From: Bacilli bacterium
Lineage (GTDB): Bacteria > Bacillota_I > Bacilli_A > RFN20 > CAG-288
Direction of reading: 5' to 3'
Assembly (NCBI GenBank): GCA_900769965.1
Contig: CAAGIQ010000210.1
Span: forward strand, 1 to 14,237
DNA length: 14,237 bases
Numbering within the stretch: the stretch's first letter is position 1; every line of letters begins with the position of its first letter. The translations under genes and the position numbers were made by a program. The notes under the pieces were generated by a model. That model was not told the DNA's origin and did no database searches. It worked only from the letters and a program-made list of their open reading frames with translations. Of the stretch, positions 1 to 7,128 are shown in pieces.

Positions 1-7
1 ACAACCC

Positions 8-43
8 ATCAGTAGTAAAACTTATAAAGTCTAACTGATTTTT
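8..43 (+). terminator. Possible terminator of a gene left of the window
   Basis: An ATCAGT (8-13) / ACTGAT (34-39) stem encloses a second ACTT/AAGT stem (20-23 / 27-30), and the plus strand continues into TTTT. This fits a weak rho-independent terminator for a plus-strand gene outside the window, convergent with the isomerase gene. In the minus direction the hairpin has no U-tract, so it is a poorer terminator for the isomerase gene. The stem is interrupted and AT-rich, so the call is tentative. Confidence 0.3.
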
Positions 44-55
44 ATTAACCAAAAA

Positions 56-985
56 CTAGATTAAGCTTTTGGAGATAATTACTTTACCTTTTCCTTTTAA
101 TAAGGCTTTCTGGCAATTAGAAGTTAATATAGCACTTTCGCCATATTTTAATGTTCTTCCTTCTAATTCAACTTCACCTTCAGCAACAGTTAATATCAAA
201 TAGTCTTTTTCTTCGTTTGATATTTCTGTAGATCCATCGACGTTGATATAGTCTACTTCAAAATATTTATTCTTCCAAAGAGAAGGTGTTTTTAAACTGT
301 TGATGTTCTTGACATTGTAGTCATAAGGAACAAAACTAGTTACTTCACAAGCTTTTTTAATATGGAGTTCACGTTCATTTCCGTTTTTATCTACCCTGTG
401 GTAGTCGTAGAATCTATAAGTTACATCGCTCGATTGCTGGACTTCTAATAAGACTATATTCTTACCTATAGCGTGTATCGTTCCCGCTTCAATAGGGAAG
501 AAATCTCCTCTATTAACTTTAACTTCCTTTAACAGACCCTTAAAGTCGTCGTTTTTAACATAGTTTTCTAATTCTTCTTTATTTTTAGCGTTATGACCTA
601 TTATTAAAGAAGAGTCTTCTTTTTTATCTAATATCAACCAACCTTCAGTTTTTCCATATTGACCTTCATTTTTTAATGCGTATTCGTCAGATGGGTGTAC
701 TTGAACTGAAAGCTTATCTCTTGCTGCTATTAGCTTTATAAGAATAGGGAATTCATCTAAAGAAGAATTTTTAAATAACTCTCTATGTTCTTTAAATACT
801 TCTCTTAATGTTTTTCCTTTATACGTACCGTTTAAGATAACCGATTCAAAAGCTTTATGACCTGAACAAGACCATAACTCTCCTATAGGTTCTTCGCTTT
901 CGGTTACTTTCATAACCTTCTTAAAGTAATCTCCGCCCCAAATTCTTTCTTTAAGTCCGTAAGTTAAAAATAATACTTCATCCAT
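56..985 (-). CDS. manA: Mannose-6-phosphate isomerase, class I
   Basis: This cytoplasmic zinc enzyme interconverts mannose 6-phosphate and fructose 6-phosphate, feeding mannose into glycolysis or supplying mannose 6-phosphate for glycans. The 309 residues match the short Bacillus-type class I isomerases. Visible zinc ligands are H97 in VQVHPSD, E114 in GKTEGW and H171 in EAGTIHAIG. The active-site arginine is probably R191 in the YRFYDY segment. The N-terminal region shows the usual KERIWGG segment, and the C-terminal part is a second cupin-like barrel. It starts two bases after the stop of the GntR gene, with an AAGAGA-like ribosome binding site inside that gene's end, so the two are almost certainly cotranscribed and perhaps coupled in translation. 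The family assignment is firm; the physiological direction of the reaction cannot be read from the sequence. Confidence 0.95.
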   Translation of the reverse strand: MDEVLFLTYGLKERIWGGDYFKKVMKVTESEEPIGELWSCSGHKAFESVILNGTYKGKTLREVFKEHRELFKNSSLDEFPILIKLIAARDKLSVQVHPSDEYALKNEGQYGKTEGWLILDKKEDSSLIIGHNAKNKEELENYVKNDDFKGLLKEVKVNRGDFFPIEAGTIHAIGKNIVLLEVQQSSDVTYRFYDYHRVDKNGNERELHIKKACEVTSFVPYDYNVKNINSLKTPSLWKNKYFEVDYINVDGSTEISNEEKDYLILTVAEGEVELEGRTLKYGESAILTSNCQKALLKGKGKVIISKSLI

Positions 986-987
986 AA

Positions 988-1722
988 TTATCTCTTGACC
1001 TTTTCTATTGAAGCTACTTCAACTGAATATCTATATAATTTTGCGTCGTAGTAGTTTATCGTATACTCTAATAATTCATCATTTTCCGAATAACCTTTTC
1101 TTATTCTTTTTAATACTGCGCTATCTTTATCTAGATTTAATAACTCTCTTAATTCTTTAGTTGGAGTTATCGCCTCTAATTCCTCTTCAAAACGAGAGAA
1201 GTAGACGTTGTTAGATATTAAATAGTCATATAAAGATCCGAAAAGGAATTCTCTTGAAGTTGGTAAATCTATTGGAAGATTTAACCAGGTGTCAGAAAAG
1301 ACGATTGGTTTTTCGTTAACACCTCTTAACCTTTTTAATTCATATAGTTTGCTAGTTGGTTCGCATTTAAAAATCGAGATCATGTCCTTATTAGCGTAGA
1401 CAATAGAGATTGTAGAAGAGAATGTAACTGAGTTTTTAGCTCCTGATTCTTTCATCTCATTAGTAAAGCTTTTTACTAAGGTAAAATTCTTTAACTCTTC
1501 TTTATTTGAGTTGATCTTAGTTCCAAATCCAGCTCTTCTTGTAATAATTTCTTCTTTCTCTAATTTTTCTAACGCTTTTCTAATAGTAACTCTAGAAACG
1601 TTATATAGATTAACTAATTCCATCTCCGAAGGAAGCATGTTTTTAAACTCTCCTCCTTCAATTTTAGAAAGAATATCGTTACTTATCTGAATATATAAAG
1701 GGATGTTAGCTTCAAATACCAT
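988..1722 (-). CDS. GntR-family transcriptional regulator with UTRA ligand domain
   Basis: A DNA-binding repressor or activator of the GntR/HutC subfamily, 244 residues. Residues 6-70 form the winged helix: LPSEMELVNLY at 30-40, the recognition segment VSRVTIRKALEKLEKE at 42-57, then the wing TRRAGFGTKI at 61-70. Residues about 80-240 are the UTRA domain, with RLRGVNEKPIVFSDTWL at 131-147 and the closing LEYTINYYDAKLYRYSVE at 218-235. UTRA domains usually bind small effectors such as sugar phosphates. Ten more residues could be read upstream to 1752, but the AAAGAGG site at 1731-1737 is well spaced only for the ATG at 1720-1722, so that start is chosen. Being first in a unit with manA suggests it senses a hexose phosphate and controls mannose use and itself. 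The ligand is inferred from context. Confidence 0.9.
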   Translation of the reverse strand: MVFEANIPLYIQISNDILSKIEGGEFKNMLPSEMELVNLYNVSRVTIRKALEKLEKEEIITRRAGFGTKINSNKEELKNFTLVKSFTNEMKESGAKNSVTFSSTISIVYANKDMISIFKCEPTSKLYELKRLRGVNEKPIVFSDTWLNLPIDLPTSREFLFGSLYDYLISNNVYFSRFEEELEAITPTKELRELLNLDKDSAVLKRIRKGYSENDELLEYTINYYDAKLYRYSVEVASIEKVKR

Positions 1723-1789
1723 AATTAATACCTCTTTATTTAATGATAACACATATTTAAAACATTTGTTGTGCTTTAAAGAGTGATTT

Positions 1790-1887
1790 AATACATTTAT
1801 TTTTTACATATAGATATAACATGTTTAAAAAATCTGTTAAAATAGGATTTTTTTTCGTTTTAAAATAGATAAATGAATAAATGTATT
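1790..1887. promoter_or_regulatory. Paired inverted operator candidates flanking the gntR promoter
   Basis: The 12-mer AATACATTTATT lies at 1790-1801 and its exact reverse complement at 1876-1887, with centres about 86 bp apart. One copy falls just after the predicted transcription start and the other about 36 bp upstream of the -35 box. This suits a self-regulating GntR-type repressor binding two sites, possibly with looping. Each site has no internal dyad, which is atypical for GntR proteins, and AT-rich 12-mers can match by chance. Confidence 0.35.
1813..1840 (-). promoter_or_regulatory. Candidate promoter of the gntR-manA unit
   Basis: On the minus strand TTAACA (1835-1840, five of six to the -35 consensus) is followed after 16 bp by TATATC (1813-1818) with the TG of an extended -10 one base upstream. 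Transcription would start near 1806, giving a leader of roughly 85 bases. A second AT-rich start nearer the gene cannot be excluded. Confidence 0.4.
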
Positions 1888-1963
1888 TAGTAGATATGAT
1901 TATCTAAATCGTGTGAGGAATTGATGCCCACTATCAAGATTCCTTGAGAGAATTTAAGTTTTT

Positions 1964-1989
1964 AAAAGGAGTGTATTAACACACTCCTT
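1964..1989 (-). terminator. Terminator of the glutamate dehydrogenase gene
   Basis: A perfect 9-bp stem AAGGAGTGT (1966-1974) / ACACTCCTT (1981-1989) with a 6-base loop overlaps the gdhA stop codon and the last coding triplets. On the minus strand it is followed by a short TT then A-rich sequence, so the U-tract is brief. It separates gdhA from the gntR-manA unit. Confidence 0.6.
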
Positions 1990-3310
1990 GAGCCATCATA
2001 GCTTCCGCAACTTTTTCAAATCCAGCTATATTAGCGCCCATCAAATAGTCGCCTTCATAGCCGTATCTCTTACTAGCTTCGTCGATGTTATGGTAGATGT
2101 TTACCATTATATCTTTTAACTTCTTATCGACTTCTTCTCTTGTCCAGAATAGTCTTTGACTTGATTGAGCCATCTCTAGAGCAGAGGTTGCTACTCCTCC
2201 AGCGTTTGCGGCTTTAGCTGGTAAGAATACAACTTTGTTTCTCTTATATACTTCAATAGCTTCTAAAGTTGAAGGCATATTAGCACCTTCAGCAACATAT
2301 CTACATCCGTTACTTACTAATTCTAGAGCGCTATCTTCATCGATTTCGTTTTGAGTTGCGCATGGAAGAGCGATATCGCATTTGATCTTCCATATATCTT
2401 TTATTACTTCTGAATAAACAGCATCTTTATGGTAGTTAAGATACTCTTTTATTCTTCCTCTTCTAACTTCTTTAATATCTTTAATGACATCTAAGTCTAT
2501 TCCGTCTTTATCGTAGATATAGCCGTTAGAGTCGTACATCGCTACTACTTTAGCACCTAGTTCTTTACACTTTTCTAAAGCGTAGATAGCAACATTTCCA
2601 CTTCCTGAAATAACTACTGTTTTATCTTTTAGAGTTTCGCCTCTTTCTTTCATCGCTTCTTCTAAGATGTAAACTAGTCCATAACCTGTAGCTTCTTTTC
2701 TAATTAAGGATCCACCATAGGTTAATCCTCTTCCAGTAAGTACCGCTTCATGAAGGGAAGTTAGTCTCTTATATTGACCGAATAGATAACCTATTTCTCT
2801 TCCACCGACTCCGATATCTCCAGCAGGAACATCTATTGAAGCTCCTATATGTCTATATAATTCAGTCATGAATGATTGACAGAAGTTCATGATCTCTTGA
2901 TCGGTTTTTCCTTTTGGATCAAAATCGCTTCCGCCTTTTCCTCCACCTATAGGAAGTCCAGTTAATGAGTTTTTAAGAATTTGCTCAAAGCCTAAGAACT
3001 TAAGAATTGAAAGGTTTACCGATGGATGGAATCTTAGTCCGCCTTTATATGGTCCTATAGCAGAGTTGAATTGAACTCTATAACCTTTATTCACTTGGAC
3101 TTTACCATCTCTATCGACCCATGGTACACGGAACATGATGATTCTTTCAGGTTCAACAAATCTTTCTAGAAGTGAAGCTTCTTCATATTCTTTATGTTTT
3201 TCTATTACTGGTTTTAAGCTTAATAATATCTCTGTAGCTGCTTGATGGAATTCAGCTTCATGAGGATTTTTCCTCTTTAAATCTTCTAATACTCTAGTAA
3301 CGTAATCCAT
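1976..3310 (-). CDS. gdhA: NADP-type glutamate dehydrogenase
   Basis: A cytoplasmic hexameric enzyme that reductively aminates 2-oxoglutarate with ammonium to glutamate. The 444 residues match the small bacterial/fungal class (about 450). The substrate domain carries GPYKGGLRFHP at 87-96, the catalytic lysine K125 in GGGKGGSDFDPKG and D165 in VPAGDIGVGGREIG. The Rossmann domain has SGSGNVA at 235-241. Later landmarks are the PCATQNEID segment, EGANMPST and the LPAKAANAGGVATSALEM segment typical of this subgroup. The start has a strong AGGGG ribosome binding site just upstream. With glutamine synthetase 1.6 kb away it gives a complete ammonia assimilation route; no glutamate synthase is seen in the window. 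NADP preference is inferred from family membership. Arginine codons here are nearly all AGA. Confidence 0.96.
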   Translation of the reverse strand: MDYVTRVLEDLKRKNPHEAEFHQAATEILLSLKPVIEKHKEYEEASLLERFVEPERIIMFRVPWVDRDGKVQVNKGYRVQFNSAIGPYKGGLRFHPSVNLSILKFLGFEQILKNSLTGLPIGGGKGGSDFDPKGKTDQEIMNFCQSFMTELYRHIGASIDVPAGDIGVGGREIGYLFGQYKRLTSLHEAVLTGRGLTYGGSLIRKEATGYGLVYILEEAMKERGETLKDKTVVISGSGNVAIYALEKCKELGAKVVAMYDSNGYIYDKDGIDLDVIKDIKEVRRGRIKEYLNYHKDAVYSEVIKDIWKIKCDIALPCATQNEIDEDSALELVSNGCRYVAEGANMPSTLEAIEVYKRNKVVFLPAKAANAGGVATSALEMAQSSQRLFWTREEVDKKLKDIMVNIYHNIDEASKRYGYEGDYLMGANIAGFEKVAEAMMAQGVC

Positions 3311-3343
3311 AATAAATTTCCCCTCATAAATATTTATAGGTTT

Positions 3344-3349
3344 ATTATA
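3344..3349 (-). promoter_or_regulatory. -10 box of gdhA
   Basis: A perfect TATAAT on the minus strand, 34 bp upstream of the gdhA start and ahead of its AGGGG ribosome binding site. No good -35 hexamer is seen at 15-18 bp spacing, so the promoter may need an activator or be of moderate strength. Confidence 0.5.
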
Positions 3350-3452
3350 ACCCTTTGATGATAAAACTAATACTTTTTAGTTTAATATCGAATAGAATTC
3401 CTTAGTCTAATCTTTAAAATAATAACCGAATTTTAGAGTGATTTTTAAAAAG

Positions 3453-3536
3453 TCGCTCCGAATTTAGTAAGAATTACTACAAAACTCGCTCCGAATTTAG
3501 TAAACTTTATATAGAAAGTCGCTCCGAATTTAGTAA
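3453..3536 (+). repeat. Three 18-bp direct repeats with 33-bp period upstream of the DUF4143 ATPase
   Basis: TCGCTCCGAATTTAGTAA occurs identically at 3453-3470, 3486-3503 and 3519-3536. The period is exactly 33 bp and the two 15-bp spacers are unrelated to each other. A decayed fourth copy (CCGAATTTTAG within 3421-3438) lies one step upstream, with a one-base shift. The array ends one base before the AAAGGAG ribosome binding site (3538-3544) of the ATPase gene. Thirty-three base pairs is close to three helical turns. Identical words with different spacers indicate binding sites rather than a recent tandem duplication. Three copies of 18 bp with 15-bp spacers are too small for CRISPR. The likely reader is the ATPase itself or a partner; this is inference. 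Confidence 0.85.
3508..3513 (+). promoter_or_regulatory. Possible -10 box of the DUF4143 ATPase gene
   Basis: TATATA lies in the second spacer of the repeat array, about 38 bp before the start codon. No -35 consensus is seen, as expected if this position is occupied by the middle repeat. If used, transcription begins at about the third repeat, so a protein bound there would block it. Weak evidence. Confidence 0.25.
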
Positions 3537-3550
3537 GAAAGGAGTTAATT

Positions 3551-4903
3551 ATGTATTTTAAAAGAAAAATTGATAAGGAATTAGATGATTGGTACAGCAA
3601 AGAAAATAGATCTCCAGCTTTGATCGTAGGTATAAGACAATGCGGAAAAACTGAAAGTGTCCATGCCTTTGCTAAGAGAAATAAACTTCAATTGATCGAA
3701 GTTAATTTTTGGAATCGAAGCGAATTCTGTTCCGATTTTGATAATCTAGATGTCGATAACATCATTTCTAACATCTCTTTAAGATTTCCTCAATATGATA
3801 TAAAACCTGATAATACTCTATTATTTTTTGATGAAATACAAGAGTGTCCACGCGCTCGACTATCCTTTAAATCCTTTGAAAAAGATGGAAGATATCTAGT
3901 AATTGGTAGTGGATCTTATCTCGGAATCAACGGTTATTCTATCGGAGATTCCACTCCTTCTCCAATAGGCTATGAAGAAGTTTTTAACATGAAAACCATG
4001 GATTTTGAGGAATTCTTATGGGCCAACAACTATTCTGAAAGCCAAATCGCTATTCTTGAAGATTACTTTGATAAAAAAGAACCTATACCAAGTAATATCG
4101 ATGCCATTTATAAAGAAGTGTTCTTAAAATATGCTTGTATTGGTGGTTTTCCAAAAGTTGTTAAGAAATATGTATTAACTAAGAATCTTTCTGAAGCTTA
4201 TAAAGAGCTAAATAACAACATCTTCGAAATGAAGTCTGACTTTGGTAGAAGAAAGGATAGAAATGGTAATCCTGCTTTCAATCCAAGGGAAGTTGCTCGT
4301 ATCCAGAACGTTTTTACTTTGATTCCTACTTTCTTAGCTAAAGAAAATAAGAGATTTATCACTTCGAAGATAAACGGAGGAACTTCTTTTGATAAGAAAG
4401 ATGCAATCGAATATTTGAGACAAGCTCACATAGTTAACAAAGTTCATAACGTCTACACTCCTTCGCTCCCATTAATAGGAGAAAAGATTGAATCGCAGTT
4501 TAAGCTTTTCCCAGAAGATATTGGAATAGTAACTTCTATGTATGGAATATCTACTGTTACAGCAATTAATAAAGGCGATTTAGGTCAAGGCAAAGGAGCA
4601 ATTTATGAAGCTCTAGCTTTTGATTCTTTAAATAAAGCGAATATTGAAACCTACTACTTCGCTAAAGAAAGCGGGTTAGAGATTGATTTTGTTATTCCAT
4701 ATAACGGCTATCCAACTCTAATAGAAGTAAAAGCTAAAACTGGTAACACTAAATCTAGCAAAACGATTATGAATAATCCTGAGCATTATGGAAGAACTAA
4801 ACTAATAAAGATAGGGGATTATAACATTTCTGAAGAAGGTGATATTATTACAATCCCTCACTATCTCACTTTCTTATTAGGGAAGTCTAAGTACTCTATC
4901 TAG
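3551..4903 (+). CDS. AAA_14-DUF4143 ATP-binding protein
   Basis: A 450-residue P-loop ATPase of the common AAA_14 plus DUF4143 type, whose cellular role is not established. Walker A is GIRQCGKT at 27-34, Walker B LLFFDE at 90-95, and a sensor-like VIGSGS lies at 117-122. The C-terminal DUF4143 half contains a PD-(D/E)xK-like nuclease core: E353, D379 in LEIDFVI, and E392-V-K394 followed by AKTG. Helical linkers fill the middle. The ATG has an AAAGGAG site six bases upstream. It is a lone plus-strand gene between minus-strand nitrogen genes, preceded by a three-copy repeat array and convergent with glnN. Codon use resembles its neighbours, so any transfer is old or from a similar host. DNA-targeted ATPase/nuclease activity is inferred from the folds; a mobile or defence-like role is possible but unproven. 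Confidence 0.88.
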   Translation: MYFKRKIDKELDDWYSKENRSPALIVGIRQCGKTESVHAFAKRNKLQLIEVNFWNRSEFCSDFDNLDVDNIISNISLRFPQYDIKPDNTLLFFDEIQECPRARLSFKSFEKDGRYLVIGSGSYLGINGYSIGDSTPSPIGYEEVFNMKTMDFEEFLWANNYSESQIAILEDYFDKKEPIPSNIDAIYKEVFLKYACIGGFPKVVKKYVLTKNLSEAYKELNNNIFEMKSDFGRRKDRNGNPAFNPREVARIQNVFTLIPTFLAKENKRFITSKINGGTSFDKKDAIEYLRQAHIVNKVHNVYTPSLPLIGEKIESQFKLFPEDIGIVTSMYGISTVTAINKGDLGQGKGAIYEALAFDSLNKANIETYYFAKESGLEIDFVIPYNGYPTLIEVKAKTGNTKSSKTIMNNPEHYGRTKLIKIGDYNISEEGDIITIPHYLTFLLGKSKYSI

Positions 4904-4904
4904 A

Positions 4905-6989
4905 TTATTTATAGTCGATATCGAATAGAAGTTTTTCGTAGTTTGGATATGGTAAGTTAACAAAGGATATATATTTTTCACACATATCTACTTCGCTTCT
5001 TAAATCTTCAACTACTGGCATTACAGTTTTTACAAACTCAATCGCTTTATCTTTAACATTTTCGATGCTTAAGACTTTTTCAACGATATCTTTAAGATTA
5101 TCGATCTTATCTGAAATAATATCGATTTCATCGCTTAATCTCTTAGCTTTAGCTATGAAGTGACGTGGCATAAATTCTTCTTTAATTCCTGTTACATCCT
5201 TTAATTCTCTAGTTAAAGCTGGAAGGAATTCAGAATAAATCATAGAGATCATAGTCTTAACTTCAATAGATCTAATATTTATATAATGCCTATATTTAAT
5301 ATACGCTCTAGCTTCTATTTCCTCTTTAGAATAAACCTTTAACGAGGTGAATAGATCTATAGATTTTTCTGAAGTCATATGTGGAACAGCTTCAACGAAA
5401 GTTTTTAAGTTTGGTAACCCACGTTTAGAAGCTTCTTTGATCCAATCTTCGCTATAACCATCGCCATCGAAGATGACTCTCTTATGCTTTTTGAATATGT
5501 CTGAACATATTTCTAAAGCTGCTTTTCTTACATCTTGGCGATACTTATGGCTTTCTAAGATATCCGCTATGTCTCTTAAAGATTTAGCTAAGGAAGCATT
5601 AATTACGGTATTTAATTCTGAAGGGTTTAACGAAGAACCTAACATTCTAAATTCGAACTTATTTCCGGTAAAGGCTATTGGGGAAGTTCTATTTCGATCA
5701 GAACTATCCTTTGGTAGTTCGCTAATGGAGAGTAAACCGAAATCGGTTAAACCACTTTTTACATAGCTTGCTGGTTTACCAGAAATCAAGTTATTTAATA
5801 AATCTTCTACTGGTTTTGATAAGAAGATGGAGACTATAGCTGGAGGAGCTTCATTAGCACCTAATCTAAAGTCGTTTCCTGGACCAGAAGAAGCTAATCT
5901 TATAAGTTCTGGGTATTCATCAACAGCTTTTATGAAGGCGCAGACAAATAAGAGGAATCTTACATTATCTGAAGCATCTTTTCCTGGATCAAATAATTGA
6001 ACTCCAGTATCGGTAACTAAAGAGTAGTTGTTGTGTTTACCACTTCCGTTAACTTTGTTATATGGTTTTTCAGCTAATAGACATACTAAGCCTTGTTTTA
6101 AAGCTTCTTTTTGCATGACATCCATCATGATGATGTTTTGATCTATAGCTAAATTTGTTGTGGTATATATAGGTGCTAATTCAAATTGTCCTGGAGCTAC
6201 TTCATTATGCTCGGATTTAGCAAAGATTCCTAACTTCCATAACTCCTCATCGATAGCGTCCATAAAGGCTTTGACTCTTGAAGGAATAGATCCTAAATAG
6301 TGTTGCTCTAATTCCTGACCTTTAGGAGGTAAAGCACCTAATAACGTTCTTCCGGTTAAGAATAGATCTCTTCTTTTTAAGAATAGTTCTTTATCTACTA
6401 AGAAATATTCCTGCTCTAAACCTATGGAAGCCTTGACTTCTTTAACATCTTTCATACCGAAAGAGTTACAAACTCTTGTAGCTTCTTTAGATAAGACTTC
6501 TAAAGATTCTAGAAGAGGTTTTTTAGTATCTAATGATTCTCCGTTAAAGGAAACGAAGATCGAAGGTATATAAAGGATGTTATCTCTTATAAAGGCGCTA
6601 CTTCTACAATCCCAATAGGAATAACCTCTAGCTTCAAAGGTGGATCTTAGTCCGCCATTAGGGAAACTTGAAGCATCAGGTTCGCCCTTAATTAAGGCTT
6701 TACCTGAGAATTTAGTAATAGGCATTCCACCTTTGTTATCAAAAAAAGCTTCATGCTTTTCAGCGCTAACTCCTGAAAGAGGGTGGAACCAGTGAGTGAA
6801 ATGAGTACAACCTTTAGATATAGCCCATTCTTTCATCGCATGAGCTATAGCACTAGCGGTGTTAGCATCTAACACATCTTCTTTGTTATAAGCTTCATGC
6901 CACTTATCAAAAACTGGACCTGGTAGAGACTTAGCCATCTCCTTTTCGGAGAAGACGTTACATCCGAAGTCTTTTAAATCAAATTTCAT
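4905..6989 (-). CDS. glnN: Glutamine synthetase, type III
   Basis: A cytoplasmic dodecameric enzyme making glutamine from glutamate, ammonium and ATP. At 694 residues it is in the GSIII range (about 690-730), far longer than type I. The N-terminal GSIII domain includes THWFHPLSG at 65-73 and KGEPDASSFPNGGLRSTFEA at 101-120. Catalytic motifs are LEQEYF at 191-196, SEHNEVAPGQFELAP at 259-273, NGSGKHNNYS at 314-323 and RTSPIAFTGNKFEFR at 434-448. The last 150 residues form the helical GSIII C-terminal extension. The ATG is preceded by AAGGAG. Its stop lies one base from the convergent ATPase stop, leaving no room for a terminator between them. GSIII enzymes are typical of Bacteroidota and some anaerobic Bacillota. 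Together with gdhA it assimilates ammonia. Confidence 0.96.
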   Translation of the reverse strand: MKFDLKDFGCNVFSEKEMAKSLPGPVFDKWHEAYNKEDVLDANTASAIAHAMKEWAISKGCTHFTHWFHPLSGVSAEKHEAFFDNKGGMPITKFSGKALIKGEPDASSFPNGGLRSTFEARGYSYWDCRSSAFIRDNILYIPSIFVSFNGESLDTKKPLLESLEVLSKEATRVCNSFGMKDVKEVKASIGLEQEYFLVDKELFLKRRDLFLTGRTLLGALPPKGQELEQHYLGSIPSRVKAFMDAIDEELWKLGIFAKSEHNEVAPGQFELAPIYTTTNLAIDQNIIMMDVMQKEALKQGLVCLLAEKPYNKVNGSGKHNNYSLVTDTGVQLFDPGKDASDNVRFLLFVCAFIKAVDEYPELIRLASSGPGNDFRLGANEAPPAIVSIFLSKPVEDLLNNLISGKPASYVKSGLTDFGLLSISELPKDSSDRNRTSPIAFTGNKFEFRMLGSSLNPSELNTVINASLAKSLRDIADILESHKYRQDVRKAALEICSDIFKKHKRVIFDGDGYSEDWIKEASKRGLPNLKTFVEAVPHMTSEKSIDLFTSLKVYSKEEIEARAYIKYRHYINIRSIEVKTMISMIYSEFLPALTRELKDVTGIKEEFMPRHFIAKAKRLSDEIDIISDKIDNLKDIVEKVLSIENVKDKAIEFVKTVMPVVEDLRSEVDMCEKYISFVNLPYPNYEKLLFDIDYK

Positions 6990-7035
6990 AAAATAAATTC
7001 TCCTTATTTCTAGATTTTATTACTTAGAAATCAAG

Positions 7036-7057
7036 AATTCAATTAAAAAATTGAATT
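7036..7057. promoter_or_regulatory. Palindrome at the start of the glnN leader
   Basis: AATTCAATT (7036-7044) and AATTGAATT (7049-7057) form a perfect 9-bp inverted repeat around AAAA. It lies immediately downstream of the predicted glnN transcription start, about 47 bp before the coding start. It could be an operator or a weak leader hairpin. Being AT-only apart from one pair, it may also be incidental. Confidence 0.35.
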
Positions 7058-7065
7058 TAAAATCA

Positions 7066-7074
7066 ATTTTAGCA
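7066..7074 (-). promoter_or_regulatory. Extended -10 promoter element of glnN
   Basis: TGCTAAAAT on the minus strand is an extended -10 (TG one base before TAAAAT). Transcription would begin near 7059, with a leader of about 70 bases. The -35 position shows no consensus and is covered by the inverted repeat at 7081-7108, consistent with control by a bound regulator. Confidence 0.45.
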
Positions 7075-7080
7075 AAAAAT

Positions 7081-7108
7081 AATCAAAGATTTTGGAAAAA
7101 TTTTGATT
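7081..7108. promoter_or_regulatory. Near-perfect inverted repeat over the glnN -35 region
   Basis: AATCAAA (7081-7087) pairs with TTTGATT (7102-7108) and ATTTT (7089-7093) with AAAAT (7097-7101), giving a 12-bp dyad with one unpaired G and a 3-base centre. It sits where a -35 box of glnN would be. It may be the operator of a nitrogen regulator. Read on the minus strand it is followed by ATTTTTT, so a weak terminator for transcripts coming from the repeat array is an alternative. Confidence 0.45.
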
Positions 7109-7128
7109 AAGCTTGTATTTTTGGACTA

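Noticed and set aside
1723..1752. N-terminal extension of the GntR regulator
   Set aside because: The AAAGAGG site is spaced for the ATG at 1722, and the regulator family begins near that residue.
3453..3536. CRISPR array
   Set aside because: Repeats of 18 bp with 15-bp spacers in three copies are below CRISPR sizes, no cas gene is present, and the array abuts a ribosome binding site.
5473..5766. 97-residue open frame antisense to glnN
   Set aside because: It lies wholly inside the glutamine synthetase gene, has no recognisable domain and is a shadow of that coding sequence. The same applies to other short frames at 9130-9429, 10092-10283, 10693-10911, 12983-13311 and 13993-14232.
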